From positions 58,722 through 122,721 of the forward strand of contig JAAYWH010000073.1 in the NCBI GenBank assembly GCA_012516785.1: a stretch of 64,000 bases of DNA. Direction: 5' to 3'. Under the pieces are notes generated by a model, which saw only the letters and a program-made list of their open reading frames with translations, was not told where the DNA came from and did no database searches. The DNA comes from Methanomicrobiales archaeon (GTDB taxonomy: Archaea > Halobacteriota > Methanomicrobia > Methanomicrobiales > Methanospirillaceae). Of the stretch, positions 42,560 through 51,262 are shown piece by piece. The translations under genes were made by a program, and so were the position numbers. The stretch's first letter is position 1. Every line of letters begins with the position of its first letter.

Positions 42560-45293
42560 TGAGTGCTGCCAGGATCCGCTCACGTCCCACTTTCAGGGCG
42601 AGCCCCAACTGGTCGGTGATGGGCCCACCACCCTGGGCCATGGTCTTCGAACCGCCACCTTTCCCGCCGAGCAGCACGCAGACCTGCCCGATAATTTCGC
42701 CGGCATCGACCAGCTGGCTGCCGGACATCAGCACGACATGCGCACGGTCTTTTGCACTGGCAAGGAGGGCTACCCCACCCTTGCCAGCCACATGAGAGGC
42801 GATGGAGGTGAGGTCCCTGGGAGGGAGGTCAATCTGCTGGATGACGAGGGGAATCCCTTTGATCGGCTCCGGGGCGAGGTTTCGTATTTCCATCTCGACC
42901 AGCTGCTGGGAGAGGCGTTCGATCTCTTTTCTCTGTTCCTTCCATTCGGAGAAGAACCGCGACACCGATGAAGGCAGAATTTCCTGTTGCACGGAGAGAA
43001 TTGAAGCAGCGTCGGCTACGATTTGCTCGAGGCGCTGTACGTACTCGACGGCCGCCATCCCTGCAGCAAATTCCAGGCGCTCGATCCCGTCCTGGATATG
43101 CTCCACCCGGATGATCTTGATCATCCCTATGTCCCCGGTTCCCCGGCAATGGGTCCCTGCACAAGCCTCGACATCACCGGCGACCTGGACGATGCGGATA
43201 TCTTTGCCGGGAGGCACCCCTCCCTGGTAGAGGGCAAAGCCATATCGCTGCTCAGCCTTCGTCCGTTCCTCATGCATGATGTCTACCTTCTGATCGGCCA
43301 TGACCATCCGGTTGGCTGCCACCTCGATCTTCCGGATCTCTTCAAGGGTGATATGCTTGTAGTGCCTGATATCCAGCCGAGCACTCTCGACGCCTTTCTG
43401 GGCGCCGGACTGGTGGATGTGGGCCCCGAGCACCTCCTTTGCGGCATGGAGCAGGAGGTGGGTAGCAGTGTGATGGCGCATCAGAGACCAGCGCCGCTCT
43501 TCATCAATAATGCCCTTGACCCGGTCACCCCTCCGGAGAACTCCTCCGGATATATGGTGGATGATCACGTCACCGATCTTCTGGACATCGTCCACACGGA
43601 CCATGCTCTCCGCCCCGATCAGCATGCCGGTATCGGCGGGTTGGCCACCCCCCTCAGGGTAGAAGAGGGTCTGATCCATGACGACATATCCCTCAAAGAA
43701 GTCGATGACCATGCCATCGAACTCCATGCTGCAGGGCTGCTCGTAGAAGAGCTTCCGGGTCGCCGGGAGGCTCCCGATACGGTCTCTGAACCGTGCAAAG
43801 GGATCATCGTCCTGGTTCTCCCCTGACTCCGAGTGGAGGTCGGCGATAAGCGAGTAGAAGTTGTCAGGCAGTTCGACGACTGCACCCTCAGCAACCGCCA
43901 CGTCCCTGGTAATTTCAGGAGGGATACCGTGCGAGTCGTACAGGGTGATGATCTCCTTGAGGGGGAGGCGCTCCCGCTTGGCCTTATAGGTGCGGGCTAC
44001 CTTCTGGACGATCTTGGTTCCCCGCTGGAGCGTGGCATTGTATTTCTCCACTTCACGTTCAACGATTTCCCGTACAATGAGAATATCCTGTTCGAACGAT
44101 CCGGTGCCCGCGATCCGCATCTGCTGCTCGATAAGGTCGGCAAGGTTGTCCCTTATCCCGAGATCGTTCATCATGCGAAGGGTCCTCCGGAGCACCAGGC
44201 GGGCGAGGTATCCTTCCCTCACGTTGGATGGTACGATGCAGTCGCCGAGCATGTAGGCAAGGCACCGGGAATGATCGACGACGGCATATACCTTCTCGAT
44301 GGGAGTGATCATCCGGTCGAGTTTCTCGATCGGGACGTCGATGGCGGTGGCGACCTTCTTCCTGAGCTGGTACAGGTTGGTACCAGAGATGTCCATGACG
44401 CCGGCAAATTTCGCATTGAGGGAGAGGATCTTGGTATATTCCTGGTTATCGAGGAAGTGTTCAAGCCCTGCCGATTCCATCACCCTGCTGACCATCTCAG
44501 GGAAGACCGCGTCGTAGATGGTCGGGGATCCCCGGGAAGCCCAGACGAGCCGTTCAAGACCGTACCCGGTATCCACGATCCAGTTCTTCATTGGGTAGTA
44601 GAGCTGCCCATCGAGGTTAACCGGTGGTTTCCCGGTGTTCTGTTTTCCCAGGTTCATGAAGACGAGGGTGGCAACTTCCAGACCGCCAATCAGCACCTCG
44701 AGGCTCGGGCCTGCATTTCCCCCGCCGATCCACGGGTGCTCCTTGTAGGTTACCTGCTCAAGGTTCCCCCCGATTGACGAGAGGAACTGCTCGCAGAGTT
44801 CGACGGTCCTGTCCTTCCAGTAGACCTCCTCGAAATCCGAGTTGAAGGCATGGTGCGCCATCATCTCGAAGAGGGTGAGGTGCCTCCCGGAACGTCCGAC
44901 CGAGTCGAAGTCGTTTAACCTGATGCAGGGTTGCGAGATGGTGAGGGGATTTGCGGGTGGGGGTACCACGCCGCTGGTCACCCAGGGCTGGAAATCAGCA
45001 ATTGAGGCGATCGTCAGGTAAATGTCGTCCCGCCACCGGGCAACGACAGGATACCGGTTGATCCGGGTGTGGTGGTTCTGCTCAAAGAACGAGAGGTAAG
45101 CCTCCCTCATCTCGTCGACAGTGTGTCTCCTGAACACAGGGTTGCCGATGAAATTGTAGGTCTCGCAGGGGGCATCGCCACAGATCTCCTGATCCGGATT
45201 CCGGGTCCAGAATGCTGCACCGCAGCGGGTGCATACCTTGCGGGTCATCCCCTGGATTTTGAAATATTCGAGCTGATATTCGTCCTCGAGCAT
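42552..45293 (-). CDS. alaS: Alanyl-tRNA synthetase (archaeal type)
   Basis: Charges tRNA-Ala with alanine; 913 aa, the archaeal length. The N-terminal catalytic domain (to about residue 450) includes ACxCG-like CTRCGAAFWTRNPDQEICGD, an insertion typical of archaeal AlaRS, and YGLERLVWASRG. The editing domain has the metal-site motifs RHHTATHLLLHAAK and ACAGTHCRGTG. The C-terminal Gly-rich C-Ala domain includes LGGKGGGSKTMAQGGG. It lies downstream of the SWIM-domain gene, with a 35-nt gap. Confidence 0.96.
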   Translation of the reverse strand: MLEDEYQLEYFKIQGMTRKVCTRCGAAFWTRNPDQEICGDAPCETYNFIGNPVFRRHTVDEMREAYLSFFEQNHHTRINRYPVVARWRDDIYLTIASIADFQPWVTSGVVPPPANPLTISQPCIRLNDFDSVGRSGRHLTLFEMMAHHAFNSDFEEVYWKDRTVELCEQFLSSIGGNLEQVTYKEHPWIGGGNAGPSLEVLIGGLEVATLVFMNLGKQNTGKPPVNLDGQLYYPMKNWIVDTGYGLERLVWASRGSPTIYDAVFPEMVSRVMESAGLEHFLDNQEYTKILSLNAKFAGVMDISGTNLYQLRKKVATAIDVPIEKLDRMITPIEKVYAVVDHSRCLAYMLGDCIVPSNVREGYLARLVLRRTLRMMNDLGIRDNLADLIEQQMRIAGTGSFEQDILIVREIVEREVEKYNATLQRGTKIVQKVARTYKAKRERLPLKEIITLYDSHGIPPEITRDVAVAEGAVVELPDNFYSLIADLHSESGENQDDDPFARFRDRIGSLPATRKLFYEQPCSMEFDGMVIDFFEGYVVMDQTLFYPEGGGQPADTGMLIGAESMVRVDDVQKIGDVIIHHISGGVLRRGDRVKGIIDEERRWSLMRHHTATHLLLHAAKEVLGAHIHQSGAQKGVESARLDIRHYKHITLEEIRKIEVAANRMVMADQKVDIMHEERTKAEQRYGFALYQGGVPPGKDIRIVQVAGDVEACAGTHCRGTGDIGMIKIIRVEHIQDGIERLEFAAGMAAVEYVQRLEQIVADAASILSVQQEILPSSVSRFFSEWKEQRKEIERLSQQLVEMEIRNLAPEPIKGIPLVIQQIDLPPRDLTSIASHVAGKGGVALLASAKDRAHVVLMSGSQLVDAGEIIGQVCVLLGGKGGGSKTMAQGGGPITDQLGLALKVGRERILAALND

Positions 45294-45328
45294 GGATAAC
45301 CACGTTGTACCTCTTATTTTTAGGTTTG

Positions 45329-45682
45329 TTACGATAAATACTGTTTGTCAGGCGGGGTTTTAGTGGTCCAGGCGGCCTGATACCAGAGATCGACCTCTTC
45401 GAACGAGTCGATAGCAGCAGCGATACGCACGGCAAGCTCATGCCAGCAGCGGCCTTTCCTGAAGATGAAATCCCGGCAGGTGCAGAAATCGTCATCTACG
45501 ATATACTCATCCGAAGTGCCGACCACCACGAAGAAATCGTGGTATTTCTTTATCCGCCGCTCATCAATCGCCTGGAGGGCTTTTTTCCCCCTCGCCCCGT
45601 ATATCCGCGTGATCTCATCCCGCAGTTCCGGGGTGAGTTCTTTCTCCTCCCTCAGGGCTTCAAACAGATCGTCTATCTCCAT
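45329..45682 (-). CDS. SWIM zinc-finger protein
   Basis: A 117-aa protein. DDFCTCRDFIFRKGRCWHELAVRIA is spread over about residues 64-90 and contains the CxCx(n)CxH zinc ligands of a SWIM domain (written here in parts: DDFCTCRDF and GRCWHELAV). The N-terminal half is helical and highly charged. SWIM proteins bind DNA or protein partners, and in archaea small ones occur with no assigned role. It overlaps the Nif3-like gene by 10 nt and is upstream of alaS in the same operon. Confidence 0.85.
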   Translation of the reverse strand: MEIDDLFEALREEKELTPELRDEITRIYGARGKKALQAIDERRIKKYHDFFVVVGTSDEYIVDDDFCTCRDFIFRKGRCWHELAVRIAAAIDSFEEVDLWYQAAWTTKTPPDKQYLS

Positions 45683-46380
45683 GTTTCCATTACCGGAGGA
45701 TCATCGATAAACGTCCACCCCATTCGTTCCGCGAGCTGGCGCATTCCTGGGGCTTCGAGGGCGTAATGTGTCGATTCTATCAGTGGGAGCGGGGAGCCCC
45801 GTGCAACTGAATGTCTGAGTTCCGCAGAGAGGTAAGCTGTGGCCCCAAGGGAGGCGGCCTCTCCGATGAGCTCCGGATCAAACCCACTCCCGCCCACCAC
45901 CCCGATCCGGCAGGGAAGGGTAACCAGCCCCCAGGTGCGAAGTGGGAAACCAAGACACCTGGCAAGGCCCGGGAGATCGAGGTTGCAGTCACCGCAGACG
46001 CCGAGGCTCATCTCTTGGACGGAGGTAAGCCCGAGGAGTCTGGCCAGGGCATCGTTGATCCCTCCCTTTGCATGATCAAAGTTGGTATGCATCACGTAGA
46101 TGTTCAGGTCCGCTGCCAGCACCAGCTTGAGGAGAGCGGCCAGCGCCTGCGGGACAGCGGTTACCGGGGACCAAAGCGGGGTATGATGCACGACAAGCAT
46201 ATCGGCACCAGAACTGACCGATGCCTTGACTACGGCCGGGGTGGCATCCAAGGCACAAGCTACCCGTCCGATCTCCCGCGTTCCTGCAATGATGAGGCCG
46301 ATCCTGCCGCTGTCTATCTCTTCGGCACCATCGGGAGGAGCGATCTCCTCGAGCTCCCGGATCACCGCCCTGATATCCAT
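45673..46380 (-). CDS. Nif3-like dinuclear metal centre protein
   Basis: A 235-aa member of the NIF3/YbgI family, toroidal hexamers with a di-metal site. LVVHHTPLWSPV and VMHTNFDHAKGGINDALARL carry the His, Asp and (later) His/Glu ligands; LIESTHYALEAPGMRQLAE near the C-terminus completes the site. The family's reaction is not established; GTP cyclohydrolase activity has been suggested for some members. First gene of a four-gene operon with SWIM, alaS and the membrane regulator. The family-level call is firm. Confidence 0.92.
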   Translation of the reverse strand: MDIRAVIRELEEIAPPDGAEEIDSGRIGLIIAGTREIGRVACALDATPAVVKASVSSGADMLVVHHTPLWSPVTAVPQALAALLKLVLAADLNIYVMHTNFDHAKGGINDALARLLGLTSVQEMSLGVCGDCNLDLPGLARCLGFPLRTWGLVTLPCRIGVVGGSGFDPELIGEAASLGATAYLSAELRHSVARGSPLPLIESTHYALEAPGMRQLAERMGWTFIDDPPVMETWR

Positions 46381-46441
46381 GGGAAGGTATCAGTGCCACG
46401 GGGCTAAAAAGTATGTAATTACTCTTGGTAATAAGCAACAC

Positions 46442-46449
46442 TTATAAAT
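46442..46449 (+). promoter_or_regulatory. TATA box of the homocysteine-synthesis operon
   Basis: TTATAAAT lies 25 bases before ATG 46467, so transcription should start at or next to the start codon, giving a leaderless message (no ribosome binding site precedes this ATG). A TTAC-N5-GTAA dyad at about 46419-46431 could be an operator. Confidence 0.55.
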
Positions 46450-46466
46450 ATTCATAAAAAGACATC

Positions 46467-47978
46467 ATGGCTATGGAAAAGACCATCAGCCTGATCAGGG
46501 AGCGGATCAGGGACGGAAACGCACGGGTGGTCACGGCAGAGGAGATGCCGGCGATCGTTGCCGAGCTCGGTGAAGAGGGAGCGCTCCGTGAAGTGGATGT
46601 GGTCACGACCGGAACATTCGGTGCGATGTGCTCATCCGGCGCATTCCTGAACTTTGGCCATGCAGACCCCCCGATCAAGATGGAGAAGATCTGGCTGAAC
46701 GACGTTGAGGCATATGGCGGCATAGCAGCTGTCGATGCCTATATCGGTGCGACGCAGAAGTCCGCTACCCGCGAGGAAAGCTATGGCGGTGCCCATGTCA
46801 TCGAGGACTTCATCGCGGGAAAGACCGTCGAACTCAGGGCTCTCTCCACCGGGACCGATTGTTACCCGAGGAGAACTATCACCACCGAACTCCTCCTCGA
46901 GAACCTGAACCAGGCCATCATGCTCAACCCAAGGAACGGGTACCAGCGGTACAATGCCGCTTCGAATTCCACTGACAGGAGCCTCCGGACCTACATGGGA
47001 CTGCTCCTGCCGAACTGCGGGAACATAACATATTCCGGATCTGGTCTGCTGAATCCCCTGGCAAACGATCCCCATTTCCGTATGATCGGCGGAGGGGTCC
47101 CGGCATTTCTTGGGGGAGCCCCGGGGATGGTTGTCGGGGAAGGTACCCAGCATTCTCCTGCAGGGGGCTTTGGCACCCTGATGGTGACAGCCGATATGAA
47201 GCAGATGTCCAACGATTACCTCCGGGCCGCCACCATGGCAGGGTATGGGGTGACCCTGTACATGGGGCTCGGCATCCCGATTCCTATCCTCGATATCGAA
47301 GCAGTGCGGGCGACCGCTATCCGCGATGAAGACATTATCGTGGACGTCATCGATTACGGAATCCCCACCCGGTCCCGCCCATCGCTGCGCAAGGTCAGCT
47401 ATGCCGAACTGAAGAGCGGGGTGGTGGACCTGAACGGTGAGGAGGTGCGGACCTCATCGCTCTCAAGCTTCCGGAAAGCCCGCCAGATCGCAGGGGTTGT
47501 CAAATCATGGGTGGAGCAGGGCATCCTCACCCCGGTGCAGCCCACACGGCCGATCGATCCGCTAAAGAGTGCTATGCCGCTTCGGGAGACCACCCGGGGA
47601 CCCCGTGTCCTCGATATCATGGACCGGAAGGTCATCGCCATCCGGGAGGACGAGGAGATCCGTGCAGCCGCGCAGAAGCTCCTGAAAGGTGAGACCAATC
47701 ACCTCCCCGTTATCAATACTGCAGGGAAGCTGGTCGGGATTGTCACTACGTATGATATCTCGAAGGCAGTGGTCAGCCCTGGCAAGGCGTCCCTTGTCAG
47801 GGACATCATGAAGAAGAAGGTGATCACGACAACGCCCGAAGAAGCCGTCGATGTTGCCGTCCGGAAGCTCGAGCAGTATAATATCAGCGCCCTTCCCGTC
47901 GTCGATGGAGAGAAGCGGGTGATCGGGATGCTCACCGCGATGAACCTAGGAAAGCTGTTCGGGAGGTGGCTCAAATGA
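46467..47978 (+). CDS. L-aspartate semialdehyde sulfurtransferase (DUF39/COG1900 with CBS pair)
   Basis: Methanogen enzyme for homocysteine synthesis from aspartate semialdehyde and sulfide, homologous to Methanosarcina MA1821. The protein is 503 aa. The DUF39 domain (about 1-375) includes GAMCSSGAFLNFGHADPPIK with Cys55 and STGTDCYPRRTITTE with Cys132; these fall at the positions recalled for the two catalytic cysteines (Cys54 and Cys131) of MA1821. Two CBS domains follow (about 385-500: VLDIMDRKVIAIREDEEI and VRDIMKKKVITTTPEEA). It overlaps the NIL-ferredoxin gene by 4 nt. Confidence 0.93.
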   Translation: MAMEKTISLIRERIRDGNARVVTAEEMPAIVAELGEEGALREVDVVTTGTFGAMCSSGAFLNFGHADPPIKMEKIWLNDVEAYGGIAAVDAYIGATQKSATREESYGGAHVIEDFIAGKTVELRALSTGTDCYPRRTITTELLLENLNQAIMLNPRNGYQRYNAASNSTDRSLRTYMGLLLPNCGNITYSGSGLLNPLANDPHFRMIGGGVPAFLGGAPGMVVGEGTQHSPAGGFGTLMVTADMKQMSNDYLRAATMAGYGVTLYMGLGIPIPILDIEAVRATAIRDEDIIVDVIDYGIPTRSRPSLRKVSYAELKSGVVDLNGEEVRTSSLSSFRKARQIAGVVKSWVEQGILTPVQPTRPIDPLKSAMPLRETTRGPRVLDIMDRKVIAIREDEEIRAAAQKLLKGETNHLPVINTAGKLVGIVTTYDISKAVVSPGKASLVRDIMKKKVITTTPEEAVDVAVRKLEQYNISALPVVDGEKRVIGMLTAMNLGKLFGRWLK

Positions 47979-48367
47979 AACTGGTCGTGACCTTCTCACG
48001 GAAAGCAGGGAAGAAACCCATCATCGCACAGGTCGTCAGGGACACCGGGGTGCTGATCAATGTCGAGAGGGCGCTGATCGATTCATCGGAGGGCGAGGCG
48101 CTGATCGATATTCCGGATGAGTCCTGTGCACTTGTAAAAGAGCGCCTGGCCGATCTCGGTGCAGCGGTCAGGGTGCTCGAGGACATCATCTCGCTCGATG
48201 AGAGCCGGTGTGTTGATTGTGGCGCCTGCATCAGCATATGCCCGCAGGAAGTGTTCTCGTTCGACGATGACTGGAGACTCAGGATGGATGAGAAGAAGTG
48301 CGTCCTCTGCGGCAGGTGTATCGAGATCTGCCCGCACAGGGCACTCTCCCATAAGGGAGAGGGATGA
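47975..48367 (+). CDS. NIL-domain ferredoxin, partner of the homocysteine-forming sulfurtransferase
   Basis: A 130-aa protein homologous to MA1822. The NIL domain (about 1-75) begins MKLVVTFSRKAGKKPIIAQV and is followed by two 4Fe-4S motifs, CVDCGACISICP and CVLCGRCIEICP. It is thought to supply reducing equivalents, or to help sulfur transfer, for the upstream enzyme. GGAGGTG precedes ATG 47975, which forms an ATGA overlap with the upstream stop. Transcription should end at the hairpin/T-run at 48355-48388. Confidence 0.92.
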   Translation: MKLVVTFSRKAGKKPIIAQVVRDTGVLINVERALIDSSEGEALIDIPDESCALVKERLADLGAAVRVLEDIISLDESRCVDCGACISICPQEVFSFDDDWRLRMDEKKCVLCGRCIEICPHRALSHKGEG

Positions 48368-48388
48368 AGGGCGGATGCTCCCTTTTTT
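48355..48388 (+). terminator. Hairpin plus T-run after the NIL-ferredoxin gene
   Basis: GGGAG (48355-48359) can pair with CTCCC (48378-48382), which is followed by six T residues (48383-48388). The short stem with a long loop is weak, but the T-run alone is a plausible archaeal terminator. Confidence 0.5.
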
Positions 48389-48564
48389 CAACACATGGGA
48401 TCCGGAGAGTATGAAAAGAGTATGTATCAGGGAACCCTGATTCGGATCCCTCCTCCCGCAGCCGCTCCCCGGTTCCCGCCGGGGAATGGATGGGGAAAAT
48501 CCCTGAACGCAGGGATTACGACCGTGAGGGTATCGTCTTTATAGTATCCCTGGAACATGCAGAG

Positions 48565-48595
48565 GTGAGAATTCCATAAAACCAGGGATTCTCAC
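48565..48595. terminator. Strong hairpin between convergent genes
   Basis: GTGAGAATTCC (48565-48575) pairs with GGGATTCTCAC (48585-48595): 11 pairs including one G-U, with a 9-base loop. It includes the stop codon of the 2H-phosphoesterase gene on the minus strand, so it may stabilise or terminate that transcript and shield the convergent operon. Confidence 0.55.
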
Positions 48596-49929
48596 AGCTG
48601 ATCATCAGGCAGGTGCCCGGGTTGGATACGATCCCGTGCTTCTTTCAGGGTGCCTACCTTCTCACCGGGCTTGACCTGCTGGAGGATGGTGCACAGTTCA
48701 TCGATGCTGATCGGGATAAAATCCAGCAGCTCTGCACTGATGTTGACAGTCCGGCTGCAGGTGTTGATGAAAGGATAGGTTTCCAGGTCGTTGTTGTGGT
48801 GATGGCCATGGATTACCCATCCGGGAAAATTCAGGGGTGCTTGTGCCGGATCATGGATCAGGCAGAACTGGGTAGCCCCGCTGTGGATTATCATGCTGGT
48901 GACGGACCCGGGAATCACTTCATCATGGTTTCCCGCGATGAAATGGATGGTTCCATTGAGGCGTGCGAGGTATGCGGCTGCCGGAAGCGCGTCCCTGCCA
49001 TGGCAGAGGTCGCCAAGGTAAAACACCTCATCGGAGATGCCGACCCGGTGGTTCCAGTTCTGTATAAGGACATCATCCATCTCATCGGGGGAGAAGAATG
49101 GCCGGCGGCAGTAATGGATGATATTTCCATGGCCAAGATGGAGGTCGGAGATCAGGAACTGCCGGGATGGAGTGCTATGCTTGCTCTCGGGCAGCTCCAG
49201 CCCTTCGTTCTGCCGGAACGTCTGGTAGGTCCTCTCCCACTCGCCCGTGTCTGCCGATTCTCTCCTTGAGAGCCAGGTCTTTTGCGGGAGATCGTACTCT
49301 CTCCAGAGCGATCCTCTACGCATGATAGCTATCCTGAAGATGCTGACCGGGGAATCACAGGCTTTGAGGTAGGTCCGGACAGCAGGGATGGGGCTCCTCC
49401 CTTCCCCCGGTTCGTACTCTGGCGATGGAGTGATCCCAAGCGTCCTCTCCCAGAACAGGTCGAAATCGCGGAAGGGAATGTTGAACCGGAGAGAGACGTG
49501 GAAGATGCGGTGGCCGGGAGGGGTGTCGATCCAGGTGCACCATTCTGTCAATGGGGAAAGGGCCGATACCAGCCGCTGGTAAAACGCGGAAAATTCCTGG
49601 TCAGGTACAAGGCTCATGGCGATGGCCCCGCCCCGCAAGCCTATCAGCCGGATCAGATCACCTATTCTGAAGGTCAGCTGGTTCAGGTCTCCCGCTCCCT
49701 CTTCGACCCGGGTGAGGAGTGTTCCGCCATTGATACGGGAACGGAACGGGCCAAAGAGGGTGACATGGAGTTCGCGTGCCTCACCGGATGACATCCCGGT
49801 AAGTGCGGGAAAGTGGCTGATCAGTTCGCCCAAGGCCTGGTCCCGGAGCCGGGCCATGATGATATAATCGGCTGCTTTCCGGGTGCCGATCCGCAATGAC
49901 CGTTGGGCCCTGAGCCCTCCTATGCCCAT
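48592..49929 (-). CDS. Fused 2H phosphoesterase / calcineurin-like metallophosphoesterase
   Basis: A 445-aa protein joining two different phosphodiesterase folds. The N-terminal half (about 1-245) has the two HxTx/HxSx motifs of the 2'-5' RNA ligase/2H superfamily: LHVTLFGPF (His55) and FHVSLRFNI (His144). The C-terminal half (about 255-435) is a COG4186-type metallophosphoesterase with SDLHLGHGN (262-267), GDLCHG (306-311), GNHDE (333-337), LIHD (about 357) and HGHHHN (374-379). Both active sites look complete. The two modules may act in sequence on RNA ends or cyclic phosphodiesters. No strong ribosome binding site precedes ATG 49929. The gene is monocistronic. Confidence 0.9.
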   Translation of the reverse strand: MGIGGLRAQRSLRIGTRKAADYIIMARLRDQALGELISHFPALTGMSSGEARELHVTLFGPFRSRINGGTLLTRVEEGAGDLNQLTFRIGDLIRLIGLRGGAIAMSLVPDQEFSAFYQRLVSALSPLTEWCTWIDTPPGHRIFHVSLRFNIPFRDFDLFWERTLGITPSPEYEPGEGRSPIPAVRTYLKACDSPVSIFRIAIMRRGSLWREYDLPQKTWLSRRESADTGEWERTYQTFRQNEGLELPESKHSTPSRQFLISDLHLGHGNIIHYCRRPFFSPDEMDDVLIQNWNHRVGISDEVFYLGDLCHGRDALPAAAYLARLNGTIHFIAGNHDEVIPGSVTSMIIHSGATQFCLIHDPAQAPLNFPGWVIHGHHHNNDLETYPFINTCSRTVNISAELLDFIPISIDELCTILQQVKPGEKVGTLKEARDRIQPGHLPDDQL

Positions 49930-50037
49930 ATTTACTTCATGAAAGGCTCAATCATGATCCGATAAATAGCTCCCTGTTTGGTCAGGGCGTTTCCGGTTCG
50001 ACGGGTATTTGTCTCGTGAAAAGAGAGAAGTACTCCT

Positions 50038-50748
50038 ATGATCAGGCACCGGTTCCACCTCCGCGAGACCATCGCCACCATCATTGCCGACGAGGAACAG
50101 CATGTGGAAGCGGCCAGGCAGGGAATAACCCGTGCCCGGCAGGAACTGGAGCACTATATCGCGGGGGATCCCTTTTTTCTCACCACCTTTGAGTCATATT
50201 CTGTTGATACCGGGATCCTGGTGGTTGACCGGATGTCAGGCGCGTCCGGAGCCGCAGGGGTGGGGCCGATGGCAGCGGTGGCAGGGTCGATTGCCTGGGC
50301 AGGGGTGGAATCGATGGAGGAAGCGGGGGCCTCCTTCGGTATCGTGGACAATGGCGGGGATATCGCGCTCCTCTGCGACCGGGAGGTGCGAATCGGGATC
50401 CACGCCGGAAGCTCGCCATTCTCCGACCGGTATGCCTTTGTCACCGGGCCTCTCCCGGGGATATGGGGTATCTGCACCTCCTCAGCGACCGTCGGGCACT
50501 CTATCTCACTCGGTGTCGCTGACGCGGCCGTCGTATTTTCCCAGAGCCCGGCGCTCGCTGATGCCTGGGCGACCGCGATCTGTAACCGGGTGAGGACAGA
50601 TGACACTGCGGTGGTCGATGAGGCGCTTCTTGGCGGGATCGAGGGAGCCTGCATCATCATTGGGGAGTGGCGGTACCGGAAGGGAACTCTCCCGAAGGTC
50701 GTGAAAGCACACGTGCGGCACGATCTCATCACGGGAGGGCTCTGGTAA
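50038..50748 (+). CDS. UPF0280 family (ApbE-like) protein
   Basis: A 236-aa protein of the UPF0280/COG2122 family, common in methanogens and structurally related to ApbE flavin transferases. Conserved segments are GVGPMAAVAGSIAWAGVE, ASFGIVDNGGDIALLCD (NGGD) and TSSATVGHSISLGVADAAVV; the latter two match ApbE-like positions. Function is unproven; a role in flavin transfer or methanogenesis cofactor work has been proposed for the family in general terms only. Preceded by an AGAGAGAAG stretch. It converges on the next minus-strand gene. Confidence 0.9.
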   Translation: MIRHRFHLRETIATIIADEEQHVEAARQGITRARQELEHYIAGDPFFLTTFESYSVDTGILVVDRMSGASGAAGVGPMAAVAGSIAWAGVESMEEAGASFGIVDNGGDIALLCDREVRIGIHAGSSPFSDRYAFVTGPLPGIWGICTSSATVGHSISLGVADAAVVFSQSPALADAWATAICNRVRTDDTAVVDEALLGGIEGACIIIGEWRYRKGTLPKVVKAHVRHDLITGGLW

Positions 50749-50761
50749 GAAGAGAACTGTG

Positions 50762-51241
50762 TCAGAACGATTCATCGTGAAATTGGAGTGCTTTTTGGTA
50801 GGAATCAGCTCCCCGGAATCGGGCAACGACCCGGTCTCCGTCGCTCACTGAAAAGACCGGTTCCCCTGCTTCGATGGAGAAGAACAGCTCAAAGAGCTCG
50901 GTCTCGCTCATCATCACCCCGGTCATGAGTGCCGACGCCGGCTGGAGGGTGAGCCTGTCCTGTTCGAGATCACCAGGGTCCTCCCTGAAGAAGTAGAAGA
51001 AGACCTGGTACGCGTTGAGGAGATCCGAGGTGAGGAGCTCGTTTTTGATCCCGGGAGCAAGCCCGTCCAGTTCCCGTGCAAGGATTTCCGGATCATCCTC
51101 TGCCTTCTCGAGTATCTGGTCTGTTATGCGGGCAAGCTCGCTGAATGAAACGGAGGTGGTATCGTTCAATGTATCAATCGTATCGGAGTTTTCCTGTATA
51201 TAATACCCGCTTTCCCTGGCGGAACGAAAACCTATAATCAT
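50762..51241 (-). CDS. Hypothetical cytoplasmic protein
   Basis: A 159-aa acidic protein of no recognised family. A helical N-terminal two-thirds (SELARITDQILEKAEDDPEI) is followed by a beta-rich end (GEPVFSVSDGDRVVARFRG). ATG 51241 (MIIGFRSAR) is preferred; the longer frame to 51298 overlaps the divergent gene's promoter. It is divergent from the 92-aa hypothetical with only 21 bases between start codons, so their promoters must overlap each other's 5' ends. Confidence 0.65.
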   Translation of the reverse strand: MIIGFRSARESGYYIQENSDTIDTLNDTTSVSFSELARITDQILEKAEDDPEILARELDGLAPGIKNELLTSDLLNAYQVFFYFFREDPGDLEQDRLTLQPASALMTGVMMSETELFELFFSIEAGEPVFSVSDGDRVVARFRGADSYQKALQFHDESF

Positions 51242-51262
51242 CGACCCGCGGAATGTGTAAAG

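Noticed and set aside
43833..44777. 314-codon plus-strand open frame inside alaS
   Set aside because: It is antisense to the catalytic domain of alaS, and its composition reflects the complement of conserved codons.
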